Source of the DNA: Prevotella sp.
Lineage (GTDB): Bacteria > Bacteroidota > Bacteroidia > Bacteroidales > Bacteroidaceae
Direction: 5' to 3'
Assembly: GCA_022781445.1 (NCBI GenBank)
Contig: JALETQ010000030.1
Location: forward strand, 1-46,362
DNA: 46,362 bases
Shown: piece after piece, positions 1 to 8,979 of the stretch
How positions within the stretch are numbered: position 1 is the first letter of the stretch
Layout of the letters: each line of letters begins with the position of its first letter
Position numbers and translations under genes: made by a program
Notes under the pieces: generated by a model
Told to the model about the DNA's origin: nothing
What the model saw: the letters and a program-made list of their open reading frames with translations, nothing else
Database searches by the model: none

Positions 1-374
1 TCATCACCAACTTTAACCGTGTGTGCATCAATGAACGAGGCTTGACCTTTCACCAAGGTGATGCAGGGACACGAAAGGAGAGTTTCGACACCCGCACGGA
101 GTGTTTCAACCACCTTCTGCTTGCGTTCCATGATCTTCGGGAAGTCTATGTCGTATTGGAGATTGGTCAATCCGAACAAATCGGCTTCTTTCAGATTTTC
201 AAGAATCTCGGCATTTTTACACAAAGTCTTGGTAGGAATGCACCCACAGTTCAGACAGGTGCCACCCACTTCCTTGGCTTCGATGATGACTACTTTCAGC
301 CCTTGTTGTGCTGCATATTCGGCTGCCCGATACCCACCGGGACCGCTTCCGATAATAATCAGATCAGTCTTCAT
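1..374 (-). CDS. lpdA: Dihydrolipoyl dehydrogenase, N-terminal part (cut by window edge)
   Basis: FAD enzyme that reoxidises the dihydrolipoyl group of a lipoyl protein with NAD+; as the last gene of this operon it is probably the L-protein of the glycine cleavage system. About 124 N-terminal residues are present. They show the FAD-binding GSGPGGY motif near residue 9 and the redox-active disulfide motif GGTCLNCGC with cysteines at about 40 and 45, both diagnostic of pyridine-nucleotide disulfide oxidoreductases. The ATG (374-372) lies inside the end of gcvPB; the two reading frames overlap by 11 bases, so translation is probably coupled. The C-terminal NAD and dimerisation domains lie beyond base 1. 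Assignment to the family is secure; that it serves glycine cleavage and not another lipoyl complex is inferred from gene order. Confidence 0.93.
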   Translation of the reverse strand, partial: MKTDLIIIGSGPGGYRAAEYAAQQGLKVVIIEAKEVGGTCLNCGCIPTKTLCKNAEILENLKEADLFGLTNLQYDIDFPKIMERKQKVVETLRAGVETLLSCPCITLVKGQASFIDAHTVKVGD

Positions 375-1827
375 TTTTCAACTGTTTGTATGTCAGTATC
401 GGTTTTTTGGCAGCTTCCACATCATCAACCCTTCCGATAGGAGTATTATGCGGAGCACTTTTCAGCAGTTCGGGCGATTCTTTCGCTTCTTGAGCAATCT
501 TTCTCATGACTTCAATGAAACCGTCAATGGTATTTACACTTTCATTTTCAGCCGGTTCAATCATCAATGCTTCATGGAAAAGCAATGGGAAATAAATCGT
601 AGGAGCATGGTAGCCATAATCGAGCAATCGCTTGGCAACATCCATGGTAGTGATACCTGTCGATTTATCTTTCAAACCATTAAAGACAAACTCATGTTTG
701 CAGATTTCATCGATGGGAAGTTCATACACGTCTTTCAGCGACTCTTTGATGTAGTTGGCGTTCAGCGTGGCCAAAGGACCCACCATCTTGATATTCTCCT
801 TGCCCAAAGTGAGGATATAAGTCAAGGCTCTCACATCAACGAGGAAGTTACCGAGGAAGTTACCTACCGAGGTGGCACCATCCTTTTGGAGAGTAAAGGT
901 ATCACCATCTTTGATGACACGAGGGCTGGGAAGGAATGGAACGAGTTTCTCACTCACGCCGACAGGACCGCATCCGGGGCCTCCGCCACCATGAGGAGTG
1001 GAGAAGGTCTTATGGATATTGATGTGCATGACATCGAATCCCATATCACCGGGACGGCAAACACCCAACATCGGATTGAGATTAGCTCCGTCATAATACA
1101 TCAATCCCCCGCAATCATGAATCAGTTTTTCAATCTCCGGAATCTCTTGTTCGAACAAACCGAGCGTGTTCGGGTTAGTCATCATCATACCTGCAATGTT
1201 GTCGTATTCTTTCTCTACGACTGCCTTGAGATCTTCGAGATCAATCCTTCCGTTGGCTTTACTCTTCACTTCGAGGACATCCAATCCGCAAACGGCAGCC
1301 GAGGCAGGGTTCGTTCCATGTGCGGAGTCGGGAATAATCACCTTTGTACGTTTCAAGTCGTTGCGACTCTCGTGGTACTGACGAATCATCATCAAGCCCG
1401 TCAACTCTCCATGTGCTCCGGCAAACGGATTGAGCGTGAACTCGGCAAAGCCTGTGAGAGCAGCCAAAGTCTTCTGCAAATTGTAATAGAGTTCAAGAGC
1501 ACCTTGACAGGTTTCGACAGGTTGCAAGGGGTGAATGTTAAGGAAAGCCGGCATTGATGCCATCTCCTCATTGATGATGGGATTATATTTCATGGTACAA
1601 CTTCCGAGAGGATAGAAGCCATTGAGCACACCGAAGTTGTTGCCACTATGGTTGGTATAGTGGCGAACGACTGTCATCTCGTCGCATTCAGGAAGTTCAG
1701 CGTCCTTCTCTCGTCTCATTTCTTTCGGCAGTTCGTAGTTGCCGAATTTGTTTTCGGGCAGGTTGTAACCTTTTCTTCCCTCGTGCGAAAGTTCGAAAAT
1801 CAGATTGCCATATAATTTATTATTCAT
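364..1827 (-). CDS. gcvPB: Glycine dehydrogenase (decarboxylating) subunit 2
   Basis: PLP-bearing subunit of the P-protein, which decarboxylates glycine and passes the aminomethyl group to lipoylated GcvH. The 487-residue product has the PLP lysine in the motif HINIHKTF (Lys273) followed by the glycine-rich STPHGGGGPG stretch, plus the upstream DSAHGTNPASA motif near 167-177. Length fits the separate C-terminal half of a split P-protein; many other bacteria and eukaryotes have one fused chain of about 950 residues. The gene starts at an ATG 16 bases after the gcvPA stop and its end overlaps lpdA by 11 bases. Expression should follow the gcvT promoter upstream. Confidence 0.97.
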   Translation of the reverse strand: MNNKLYGNLIFELSHEGRKGYNLPENKFGNYELPKEMRREKDAELPECDEMTVVRHYTNHSGNNFGVLNGFYPLGSCTMKYNPIINEEMASMPAFLNIHPLQPVETCQGALELYYNLQKTLAALTGFAEFTLNPFAGAHGELTGLMMIRQYHESRNDLKRTKVIIPDSAHGTNPASAAVCGLDVLEVKSKANGRIDLEDLKAVVEKEYDNIAGMMMTNPNTLGLFEQEIPEIEKLIHDCGGLMYYDGANLNPMLGVCRPGDMGFDVMHINIHKTFSTPHGGGGPGCGPVGVSEKLVPFLPSPRVIKDGDTFTLQKDGATSVGNFLGNFLVDVRALTYILTLGKENIKMVGPLATLNANYIKESLKDVYELPIDEICKHEFVFNGLKDKSTGITTMDVAKRLLDYGYHAPTIYFPLLFHEALMIEPAENESVNTIDGFIEVMRKIAQEAKESPELLKSAPHNTPIGRVDDVEAAKKPILTYKQLKNED

Positions 1828-1843
1828 AGCTATTCTTCCTTAA

Positions 1844-3163
1844 TTAAATGTTGGTAAGTTCGACCAAACGATCGATTTCTTCTTTGCTTCTCTTCTCTGT
1901 GACTGCAAACATGATGGTGTCGTCAGCAACTTTGATACCTCCCATGAAACCGTTTTCAAGGAAATGTTGTTGCAATTTGTCGACATCTCCCTCGTAACGA
2001 ACGCAGAATTCGTTGAAGAAAGGTTGGTCAAAAGCCATCGTGAATCTGCCGGTTCTGAGCAGTTCGTCACAGAGATAGTGTGCTCCGGCATACGATTGCC
2101 GTGCAGCCTCCTTGAGTCCTTCTTTACCCATCACCGACATATAGATAGTCACGAAAAGAGCCATGAGACTCTGGTTGGAGCAAATGTTTGACGTAGCTTT
2201 CTGTCTACGGATATGTTGTTCGCGCGCTTGGAGTGTCAAGACGAAAGCTCTCTGTCCACGTGTGTCGTGTGTGGCACCAACGATACGTCCGGGCAATTTA
2301 CGCATCAGCTTCTCCGTACTACACATATACCCCACCGAAGGACCTCCGAATGCGAGCGGAAGACCCAGCGACTGGCCGTCGCCCACAGCGATGTCGGCAC
2401 CCCATTCTTTGGGAGTCTTCAACACAGTGATATCAGCAGGGTTGGCATTCATGATAAACAGTGCCTTATTTTCGTGGCAGGCATCTGCAAATCCGCCATA
2501 GTCTTCAATGACACCATAGTAGTTGGGTTGCTGAACTACCATGCCGGCAACGTTGCCTTTGGCAAGTTTAGCCTTCATGTCTTCCACGTCGGTTGCGCCG
2601 TTCTTGGCATCAACCATTTCAATTTTTACACCGTGAAAATGAGCCAAGGTATTGATGACACGCAAGGTCTTGGGATCAATGGTCGACGAAACCAAAACAG
2701 TATCGGCTTTCTTCGAGTTGGCAAATGCCATCAAGACAGCCTCGGCAGTGGCGGTGCTTCCGTCATACATGGATGCATTGGACACATCCATCCCGGTCAG
2801 CTCTGCCATCATGCTTTGGAATTCAAAGATATAATGGAGTGTTCCTTGCGAAATTTCGGCTTGATAAGGAGTATAACTGGTGAGGAATTCCGATCGGCTG
2901 ACCAGATTCGGGACAACCGAAGGTGTGTAATGGTCGTAAACGCCACCGCCGGCGAAGATAGTCAATTGATTATTTTTCTGACCGAGCGATGAGAAGTATT
3001 GACGCAATTCCAATTCGCTTTTCATCGAAGGAATGTCGTATTCGCCTTGAAAGCGAATGTCCTTCGGCACCTCAGCGTAGAGTTCCTCCAAGGAATTGAT
3101 GCCTACTTTTTTCATCATTACTTTCAAATCTTCATCAGTATGAGGAAAAAACTTGTGTTGCAT
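1844..3163 (-). CDS. gcvPA: Glycine dehydrogenase (decarboxylating) subunit 1
   Basis: N-terminal half of the split P-protein; it pairs with GcvPB to form the glycine-decarboxylating enzyme. The 439-residue product shows family features: an N-terminal MQHKFFPHT start, the FAGGGVYDHYTPSVV segment, and a C-terminal stretch with ATSNICSNQSLMAL, where the fused enzyme also carries conserved residues. I start it at the ATG at 3163 because the only longer start in frame is a TTG eight codons upstream and the chosen methionine matches the usual N-terminus. It lies 86 bases after gcvH and 16 before gcvPB, in one operon. Confidence 0.96.
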   Translation of the reverse strand: MQHKFFPHTDEDLKVMMKKVGINSLEELYAEVPKDIRFQGEYDIPSMKSELELRQYFSSLGQKNNQLTIFAGGGVYDHYTPSVVPNLVSRSEFLTSYTPYQAEISQGTLHYIFEFQSMMAELTGMDVSNASMYDGSTATAEAVLMAFANSKKADTVLVSSTIDPKTLRVINTLAHFHGVKIEMVDAKNGATDVEDMKAKLAKGNVAGMVVQQPNYYGVIEDYGGFADACHENKALFIMNANPADITVLKTPKEWGADIAVGDGQSLGLPLAFGGPSVGYMCSTEKLMRKLPGRIVGATHDTRGQRAFVLTLQAREQHIRRQKATSNICSNQSLMALFVTIYMSVMGKEGLKEAARQSYAGAHYLCDELLRTGRFTMAFDQPFFNEFCVRYEGDVDKLQQHFLENGFMGGIKVADDTIMFAVTEKRSKEEIDRLVELTNI

Positions 3164-3249
3164 GTTCTGTAATTTTATGTCTGACAATAATTTGCAAAAG
3201 CTATCCTTTGAAGAAAGGATAGCCTTTTATGAAACAGCTGGTCACTTCA

Positions 3250-3633
3250 TTATGCTTGAGAGCAGAACTCTTCATAAGCTTTAGCGTCCATCAACTCATC
3301 GAGTTCGCCTGCATCCGAGAGTTTCACTTTGATGATCCAGTTTGCAAAAGCGTCTTGGTTGAGCAGTTCGGGTGTGTCTTCGAGTGCTTCGTTGATTTCA
3401 ACCACTTCACCACTGACGGGTGAAACGAGGTCGCTTGCAGCCTTTACGCTTTCCACTGCGCCGAAGTCTTCGTCTCTTGTAACTTCGTCTTCAACTTCAG
3501 GTAAATCAACATATACGATGTTACCTAACGCATGTTGAGCATAATCGGTGATACCAACAAAAGCGAATTCTCCCTCAACACGAACGTATTCATGCGACTC
3601 TGAATAGAAGAGTCCTTCAACAAATTTTGCCAT
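3250..3633 (-). CDS. gcvH: Glycine cleavage system H protein
   Basis: Small lipoyl carrier that shuttles the aminomethyl intermediate between the P, T and L proteins. The 127-residue length is typical. The lipoylation motif ESVKAASD carries the modified lysine at position 64, preceded by the conserved DFGAV segment and followed by SPVSGEVVEIN. Start is an ATG at 3633, 28 bases after the gcvT stop. Second gene of the operon. Confidence 0.97.
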   Translation of the reverse strand: MAKFVEGLFYSESHEYVRVEGEFAFVGITDYAQHALGNIVYVDLPEVEDEVTRDEDFGAVESVKAASDLVSPVSGEVVEINEALEDTPELLNQDAFANWIIKVKLSDAGELDELMDAKAYEEFCSQA

Positions 3634-3660
3634 AAATATGATTATTGAATAATTAAATGA

Positions 3661-4752
3661 TTAATCTTTCTTGTAATGTTTCTCATAGAATCTCTTCTTG
3701 ACGACCACGCCGGGGAAGGTTTTCTTGCGGATTTGTACTTCCACTTCAGTACCCAATTTGGCATATTTGGCATCAATGAATGCCATACATACGCTCTTGC
3801 CTGTGGAAATGGAATTGTAACCGGTGGTAACTTCACCGATTTTCTCGCCGTCTTTCAACACGTCATAACCATGACGCGGAATGGCATTGCCCTGCAATTC
3901 GATACCGATCACTCTCTTGGCAACTCCTTCAGCCTTTTGTCTCGCCACGGCATCTCTACCGACAAATTCTTTATCGAGCTTGCAGAACATACTCAAGCCG
4001 GCCATTACCGGTGAGATTTCATCGGTGAGTTCGTCGCCATAAAGGGGAAGACCCACCTCGAAACGCAAGGTGTCACGGCATCCGAGTCCGCATGGTTTGC
4101 AGCGTCCGCTTTCGATCAATTTGTCCCAATTACGGACGATGAAGTCATGAGAGCCATATATTTCAAATCCGTCTTCACCGGTATAACCGGTACGACTGAG
4201 AATGATGATTTCGCCATCCACTTCCACTCGCATGGCAGTATAGAATACCAATTCTTTGCATGGCAAGCCCAAAACTTCGGCAACAACTGCCTCGGCTTGG
4301 GGGCCTTGTACGGCAAGCTGTCCGTAGTAGTCGGAGCAGTGACAGAATTCGATATCGTAATCGCCGATATTTTGCTGCATCCATGCCACGTCCTTGTCGA
4401 TATTGGCAGCGTTGATGACAAGAAAGAAGTCGTTCTCGCCCATTTTGTAAACGAGAAGGTCATCGACAGTTCCGCCATTCTCATGCAGCATCATCCCATA
4501 GAACACTTGTCCTACGGGAGCACCTGCAACATCGTTGGTGAAGATGTGATTGACAAATTTTTCAGCATCTTTGCCCGAAATGGCAACTTCACCCATGTGA
4601 GAAACATCAAAAACGCCACAATCTTTACGAACTGCATTATGCTCTTCGATGATGGATGAATATTGTATCGGCATGTCAAAGCCTGCAAACGGTGTCATTG
4701 TGGCACCGAGTTTGATGTGTCTGTCGTGCAGACAGGTTTTCTTAATTTCCAT
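3661..4752 (-). CDS. gcvT: Glycine cleavage system aminomethyltransferase (T protein)
   Basis: Tetrahydrofolate-dependent enzyme that releases ammonia from aminomethyl-GcvH and makes 5,10-methylenetetrahydrofolate. The 363-residue product has the typical N-terminus with ATMTPFAGFDMPIQYSS, then FDVSHMGEV near residue 49 and the SRTGYTGEDGFEIY motif near 185, all conserved in GcvT. It is the first gene of the leftward operon; a promoter-like box and a palindrome lie about 150-180 bases upstream. No frameshift or missing core motif seen. Confidence 0.97.
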   Translation of the reverse strand: MEIKKTCLHDRHIKLGATMTPFAGFDMPIQYSSIIEEHNAVRKDCGVFDVSHMGEVAISGKDAEKFVNHIFTNDVAGAPVGQVFYGMMLHENGGTVDDLLVYKMGENDFFLVINAANIDKDVAWMQQNIGDYDIEFCHCSDYYGQLAVQGPQAEAVVAEVLGLPCKELVFYTAMRVEVDGEIIILSRTGYTGEDGFEIYGSHDFIVRNWDKLIESGRCKPCGLGCRDTLRFEVGLPLYGDELTDEISPVMAGLSMFCKLDKEFVGRDAVARQKAEGVAKRVIGIELQGNAIPRHGYDVLKDGEKIGEVTTGYNSISTGKSVCMAFIDAKYAKLGTEVEVQIRKKTFPGVVVKKRFYEKHYKKD

Positions 4753-4899
4753 GACTATATCAATTTAATGTTGTTCTTCGTGTTGTTCTTCGTTAACAAT
4801 CATCTTTTTGAGAGATGAATCAGATAGCTTTTATCTTACCATGTAACGCAAAACAGATGTTCGATATTACTTCAGGCAAAGACAGGCATTCATCATTTA

Positions 4900-4932
4900 C
4901 ACCATATCTATATAGATGATGGTGCAAATGTA
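4900..4932 (-). promoter_or_regulatory. Probable gcv operon promoter with palindrome at the start site
   Basis: On the minus strand TACATTTG (4932-4925) matches the Bacteroidetes -7 box TAnnTTTG; no good TTTG is found 19-20 bases upstream of it. Immediately downstream, covering the expected transcription start, is an interrupted palindrome (4900-4924) with arms CACCAT-ATCTA and TAGATGATGGTG, perfect apart from one bulged base. It could be an operator or the first hairpin of the roughly 165-base leader. The rest of the leader (4753-4899) shows no recognisable glycine riboswitch core. Confidence 0.5.
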
Positions 4933-5007
4933 CTAAAATAATCTCCAATAACCATACGTTTGGCGCAAAATTCTTCTGTCTGCAATTTCAGGAGAGCTTC
5001 TCTGTTT

Positions 5008-5103
5008 GTTGCAGGCGTAGCGGGCTACGCCAAAACAAAACGACAAACAAGATGGCGACAAGCGGACGACAGCCACTCGGATTCTTATGAATCTATTTGG
5101 GTT
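5008..5103 (-). repeat. Fragment of the ~197-bp MITE-like repeat
   Basis: Contains the element's central GTAGCGGGCTAC hairpin with flanking TGCAGGC, then ACAAGATG, and ends in an outer end resembling CTATTTGGGTT. Compared with the complete copies at 14.7 and 38.2 kb it lies in inverse orientation and lacks the other end, so it is a decayed or truncated copy. It fills the middle of the 4753-5266 gap between gcvT and the M3 peptidase gene; no gene was found in this gap. Confidence 0.6.
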
Positions 5104-5171
5104 AAAAGCCCGAAATCAGACAAAGTCGATTTTCAGAATCCTTCTTGACAGGCAGCATCGTTTGACCGATC

Positions 5172-5205
5172 AAAAAAAGTGACCGGCAATGAAGTCGGTC
5201 ACTTT
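5172..5205 (-). terminator. Rho-independent terminator of the M3 peptidase gene
   Basis: Read leftward, a 10-bp stem (AAAGTGACCG / CGGTCACTTT, loop of about 10 bases) is followed by a run of T residues, 60 bases past the stop of the peptidase gene. A second perfect inverted repeat, GATTTCTTCA / TGAAGAAATC (5219-5249), lies between the stop codon and this terminator. Confidence 0.85.
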
Positions 5206-5266
5206 CTATCTTTCAGAGATTTCTTCACCTTGATAAAATGAAGAAATCCTTTCCTAAAAGACTTTA

Positions 5267-7414
5267 TCAAAGTCCTCTCGCCTTGAGGAGTGCTGCTGAG
5301 TCGGGCGACTTCAAACCCGTGAAATCGCTGAACATCTGCATCAGATCTTTGGTGTTTCCACGGCTAAGAACCTTGCTTCTGAAGGCACCACCCACCTCGG
5401 GATTCAAAGCACCGTGCTTGGTGAAGTAATCACCCACGTTTACTGCCAACACTTCACTCCACAAATAGCTGTAATAACCGGCAGCATAGCCACCACCCCA
5501 AACGTGGTTGAAATAAGAAGTAGAATAGCGGGGAGGTATTTGATTGTCGAGCAAGTCGACAGCATTCAAGGACTTCCGTTCGAATTGTTGCGCATCGGCT
5601 GAAGTCGGAATCTGGTCAGACGAAAGCATGTGCCATGCCAAATCTTCGCAAGTGGCAGCCAAGTTTTCACCCAAAGCGTAGGCAGACTGGAAGTTGATGG
5701 ATTGTAACATCTTCTCTTTCAATTCCTCAGGCATGGGCTGATTGGTATTATAATGGCGTGCATAATGCGAAAACACTTCGGGAACGGTGGCAAAATACTC
5801 GTTGAATTGTGAAGGCAGCTCCACGAAATCACGCGTTACGGCAGTTCCGCTGAGAGTGTTGTATTTACAGTCAGACAACATTCCGTGAAGCCCGTGACCG
5901 AATTCATGGAACATGGTGGTCACCTCATCCCATGTCAACAAGGTGGGTTGACCGTCAGGAGCCTTGGCATAATTGCAGACATTATAAATAATAGGTATCT
6001 GATTTCTCAAGCCACTCTGCTTGGCAAAAGCACTCATCCATGCTCCACCACGTTTGGTCGGCCGGCGAAAATAGTCGCAGTAGAACAATGCCTTTACCGA
6101 ACCGTCTTTGTCAATGACATCAAAGACCTTCATGTCGGGATGGTAAGTGGGGATGTCTTTGCGCTCTTTGAAAGTGAGACCATAGGCTTTATTGGCCGCA
6201 TAGAACACACCATTGACCAAAACGCTGTCAATATTGAAATAGGCTTTTACGTCATCATCGGAGAAGTTGAAGCGGTCTTTCTTCATCTTTGCCGAATAAT
6301 AGAAACGGTCGTAGGGCTGGAGTTTGAAGTCTGCACCCATGCTTTGGCGTGCATACGCTTCTATTTCATCGGTTTCGGCAGAGGCCTTGGGTTTGTAGGC
6401 CGCGATGAGCCGGTTGAGGAAAGCATATACGTTGTCCGGATTCTTTGCCATTGTATCATCGAGCGAGTACGACGCATAATTCTTGTATCCCATGAGTTCA
6501 GCTTTTTCGGCACGCAGTTTGGCAATCTCAACCACCAAGGGGAAAGTATTGAACTGTCCGCTGCCGTCAGCGCGATGAATCGAAGCGTTGAACACGCGTT
6601 CACGCAAAGCGCGGTTGTCAAGGCTTGCCAAGATGGGTTGCTGGGTTGTATTGGTAATAACAAGACAGTAAGAAGCCTTGTTACCACGGCTTTCGGCATC
6701 TTTTTTACACTGCGCAATATCGACAGTACTCAACCCCGAAAGTTCATTGACATCATCTACCCACACGGCAGCTTCGTTGATTGATTTGGGCAACGTGTTA
6801 CCAAACTCTTGCTGAAGTTCGGCCAAACGATTGTTGATTTGCTCCATACGTTTCATTTTATCAGGACTAAGCAAAGCACCCGATCGTACAAATCGCTTGT
6901 AAATCGTTTCCAACAATTTTTTGTCTTCACCCTGCAATTTGTTGTATTCGTTATCATACACCACCTTGATTCGATTGAAAAACTCGCGGTTGAACGAAAC
7001 TTCGTTATCAAAGTCGGTCAGCAAAGCAATAGCTTCCTTTTCGACAGTTTCCAAGTCTTCGGTCTTATGCGCACTGGTCAGGCCGAAAAATATGTTCGAA
7101 ACTTTGTCCAGCAGCAATCCGCTCTTTTCATAAGCGAGGATGGTATTGGCAAAAGTAGGCTTTTGTTTGTTGTTCACAATGCGGGCAATTTCTTCGCGTT
7201 GTTGCTGAACACCGGCCTTAAGAGCCGGCAGATAGTGTTCACTCTTGATGATGGTGAAGTCGGGCGCGCCATAAGGCAAAATAAATGGACGCATCAATGG
7301 ATTGTCGTTCATCATGGTTTTGTTTTTGTCATCAGACACAGAGCCGGCTTGTGCAAGCACCGAAACCGATGCCAAGCCGAGCGTGAGTAATGTTTTTCCG
7401 ATTGTAATTTTCAT
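5267..7414 (-). CDS. dcp: M3 family zinc oligopeptidase (dipeptidyl carboxypeptidase-like), exported
   Basis: Thimet-type metallopeptidase that cuts short peptides; Dcp-type members release C-terminal dipeptides. The 715-residue product has the zinc site HEFGHGLHG, with H503, E504 and H507, in the expected place about 210 residues from the C-terminus, and the FDPKVS-like family tail near the end (AFRSKVLSRG). The N-terminus MKITIGKTLLTLGLASVSVLAQA is a signal peptide, so the protein is exported, unlike cytoplasmic E. coli Dcp or OpdA. I start at the ATG at 7414; a TTG three codons earlier is less likely. A monocistronic unit, with a terminator downstream and a -7-like box upstream. The exact specificity (Dcp or oligopeptidase A type) is inferred. 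Confidence 0.9.
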   Translation of the reverse strand: MKITIGKTLLTLGLASVSVLAQAGSVSDDKNKTMMNDNPLMRPFILPYGAPDFTIIKSEHYLPALKAGVQQQREEIARIVNNKQKPTFANTILAYEKSGLLLDKVSNIFFGLTSAHKTEDLETVEKEAIALLTDFDNEVSFNREFFNRIKVVYDNEYNKLQGEDKKLLETIYKRFVRSGALLSPDKMKRMEQINNRLAELQQEFGNTLPKSINEAAVWVDDVNELSGLSTVDIAQCKKDAESRGNKASYCLVITNTTQQPILASLDNRALRERVFNASIHRADGSGQFNTFPLVVEIAKLRAEKAELMGYKNYASYSLDDTMAKNPDNVYAFLNRLIAAYKPKASAETDEIEAYARQSMGADFKLQPYDRFYYSAKMKKDRFNFSDDDVKAYFNIDSVLVNGVFYAANKAYGLTFKERKDIPTYHPDMKVFDVIDKDGSVKALFYCDYFRRPTKRGGAWMSAFAKQSGLRNQIPIIYNVCNYAKAPDGQPTLLTWDEVTTMFHEFGHGLHGMLSDCKYNTLSGTAVTRDFVELPSQFNEYFATVPEVFSHYARHYNTNQPMPEELKEKMLQSINFQSAYALGENLAATCEDLAWHMLSSDQIPTSADAQQFERKSLNAVDLLDNQIPPRYSTSYFNHVWGGGYAAGYYSYLWSEVLAVNVGDYFTKHGALNPEVGGAFRSKVLSRGNTKDLMQMFSDFTGLKSPDSAALLKARGL

Positions 7415-7491
7415 CGTCTTCAATATGATTGGTTGTATTTCTTATGTCAAGAAACGACAGCTGCCCCTATGAGCTATCTTACTTGATTTCG

Positions 7492-7499
7492 CAAAGATA
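7492..7499 (-). promoter_or_regulatory. -7 box for the M3 peptidase gene
   Basis: TATCTTTG on the minus strand matches TAnnTTTG and lies 78 bases before the start codon. No clear TTTG at the -33 distance, so confidence is moderate. Confidence 0.45.
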
Positions 7500-7989
7500 C
7501 TCAAAAAATATACATGAACAGTATCTTTTTGCCATAAAAACACACGTAAAGCCCCTATCGATTATCAGGGCCAGAGAATTCAACTGTCACGCTATTCTAA
7601 AACTCCCCGAACAAATTATGGTCGTTTGGATATAGACAAGCGGTCTGTCAGCAATCAATACCGGTTAAATTTCTGATAATTCTTTGGCGTAAAAAGTATT
7701 ATCGGGGAATCTTTTATAAAAATGTCGCGGATGAGAAAAGGGATTGTCTCGTAAGGAAGAGAAACGAAGAGAAAGGATTTTTCGGCATTTCGGTGGCGGA
7801 AAACAAGACTACAGTGAACCATCGGCATCAGCCGACAAGATGAGCCCACAAGGGAAACCCTTCCTCTTGGACAAAGAGAAAAAGCCATCGAAACGAGTAA
7901 AGGGATGACGATTGCAGACAAAAAAGCCGAAATCACATCATCATTTTCATCGTTTTCGATGGCTTTCGTAAAGATTTGAAGCTTTCGAA
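7500..7989. other. Intergenic stretch without a recognisable gene
   Basis: Open frames here lack family signatures and plausible composition. The one structured feature is a distant inverted repeat, AAAGCCATCGAAACGA near 7881-7896 against TCGTTTTCGATGGCTTT at 7950-7966, with one unpaired base and a 53-base loop. It ends 23 bases past the stop of the flavoenzyme gene and could act in 3' end formation. Confidence 0.4.
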
Positions 7990-8934
7990 TCAGAATTGTG
8001 CAGTCTTTTCCTGTGCCGAATGGAACTCGTCAATCATTCGATTCATGATGACTTCCACCGGAAGAATTTCCTTGATGGCCGATGCCACCTGTCCGATTTC
8101 AACCTCTCCGTTTTCAATATCGCCTTCGAAGATTCCTCTGCGCGCCGAGCCCGGAGGAACGAGCTTCAGCAAATCTTCCTTGGCTGCACCTTCTTTCTCG
8201 GCCTCGTCGATGCGGGCAAAGAGAGCATTCTTGACCAAACGTGTAGGAGAAAGCAGCTTCAGCGTGAGCATGGTGTCGCCTTCTTCCAGAGCGGTGCAGC
8301 GTTCTTTGAAAGCCATCGAGGCACTACTCTCTTCTGAAAGGGCAAACAATGTACCCATCTGCACGCCCTCTGCCCCCAACACCATTGCTGCCAGCATGGC
8401 TTCACCACTTGCTATACCTCCGGCGGCAATCAGTGGAAGGGAAGTGGCTTTGCGTACTTGAGGTATCAAGGTCATCGTGGTTGTCTCTTCACGGCCATTG
8501 TGTCCGCCGGCTTCAAAGCCTTCGGCAACGACAGCATCGACTCCGGCCTCTTCACATTTCTTGGCAAACTTGGAACTGCTCACGACATGACAGACTTTGA
8601 TTCCGTGTTCATGGAGCAAGCCGGTGTACTTCTTCGGACTTCCCGCCGAGGTGAAAACAATCTTTACCCCCTCGTCGATGACGATTTGTATAAGCTCTTC
8701 GATCTTGGGGTACATCAACGGAACATTGATTCCCCAAGGTTTATCGGTAGCTTTTTTGATTTTGGATATGTGTTCACGGAGAACTTCCGGGGGCATCGAA
8801 CCGGCACCTAAAAGTCCCAATCCGCCTGCATTGCTTACAGCAGCGGCCAGTCGCCAGCCACTCGCCCACACCATTCCTCCTTGTATGATGGGATATTTGA
8901 TGCCGAACAAATCGGTAATTCTGTTATTTTTCAT
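7990..8934 (-). CDS. FabK / nitronate monooxygenase family flavoenzyme
   Basis: FMN-dependent TIM-barrel oxidoreductase of the 2-nitropropane dioxygenase / enoyl-ACP reductase II family. The 314-residue product opens with ITDLFGIKYPIIQGGMVWAS, typical of FabK and its relatives, and has the flavin-phosphate-binding stretch LIAAGGIASGEAMLAAMVLGA at about 167-187 and GADGVQMGT-like AEGVQMGTLFALSEES after it. The motif EGFEAGGHNG around 140-149 is shared by FabK (EGMESGGHIG). An enoyl-ACP reductase role in fatty acid synthesis is the best guess, but nitronate monooxygenase cannot be excluded by sequence reading alone. It lies 45 bases after msrA on the same strand, possibly co-transcribed. Confidence 0.85.
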   Translation of the reverse strand: MKNNRITDLFGIKYPIIQGGMVWASGWRLAAAVSNAGGLGLLGAGSMPPEVLREHISKIKKATDKPWGINVPLMYPKIEELIQIVIDEGVKIVFTSAGSPKKYTGLLHEHGIKVCHVVSSSKFAKKCEEAGVDAVVAEGFEAGGHNGREETTTMTLIPQVRKATSLPLIAAGGIASGEAMLAAMVLGAEGVQMGTLFALSEESSASMAFKERCTALEEGDTMLTLKLLSPTRLVKNALFARIDEAEKEGAAKEDLLKLVPPGSARRGIFEGDIENGEVEIGQVASAIKEILPVEVIMNRMIDEFHSAQEKTAQF

Positions 8935-8979
8935 GTTTTAATGCTTTGGTTTGTGATGTTATTGTCTATGCTGTTTCGT

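Noticed and set aside
58..1557. Long rightward open frame of about 500 codons
   Set aside because: It lies antisense to gcvPB, which has strong family motifs; it is an overprint of that gene's codon bias. The same applies to long frames opposite lptD, the ABC-F gene, the M13 peptidase and the Nif3 gene.
4753..4899. Glycine riboswitch before gcvT
   Set aside because: Neither the conserved GG-rich aptamer core nor a tandem arrangement could be found in the leader.
7655..7936. Leftward frame of 93 codons
   Set aside because: Starts and ends in low-complexity intergenic DNA, no family features.
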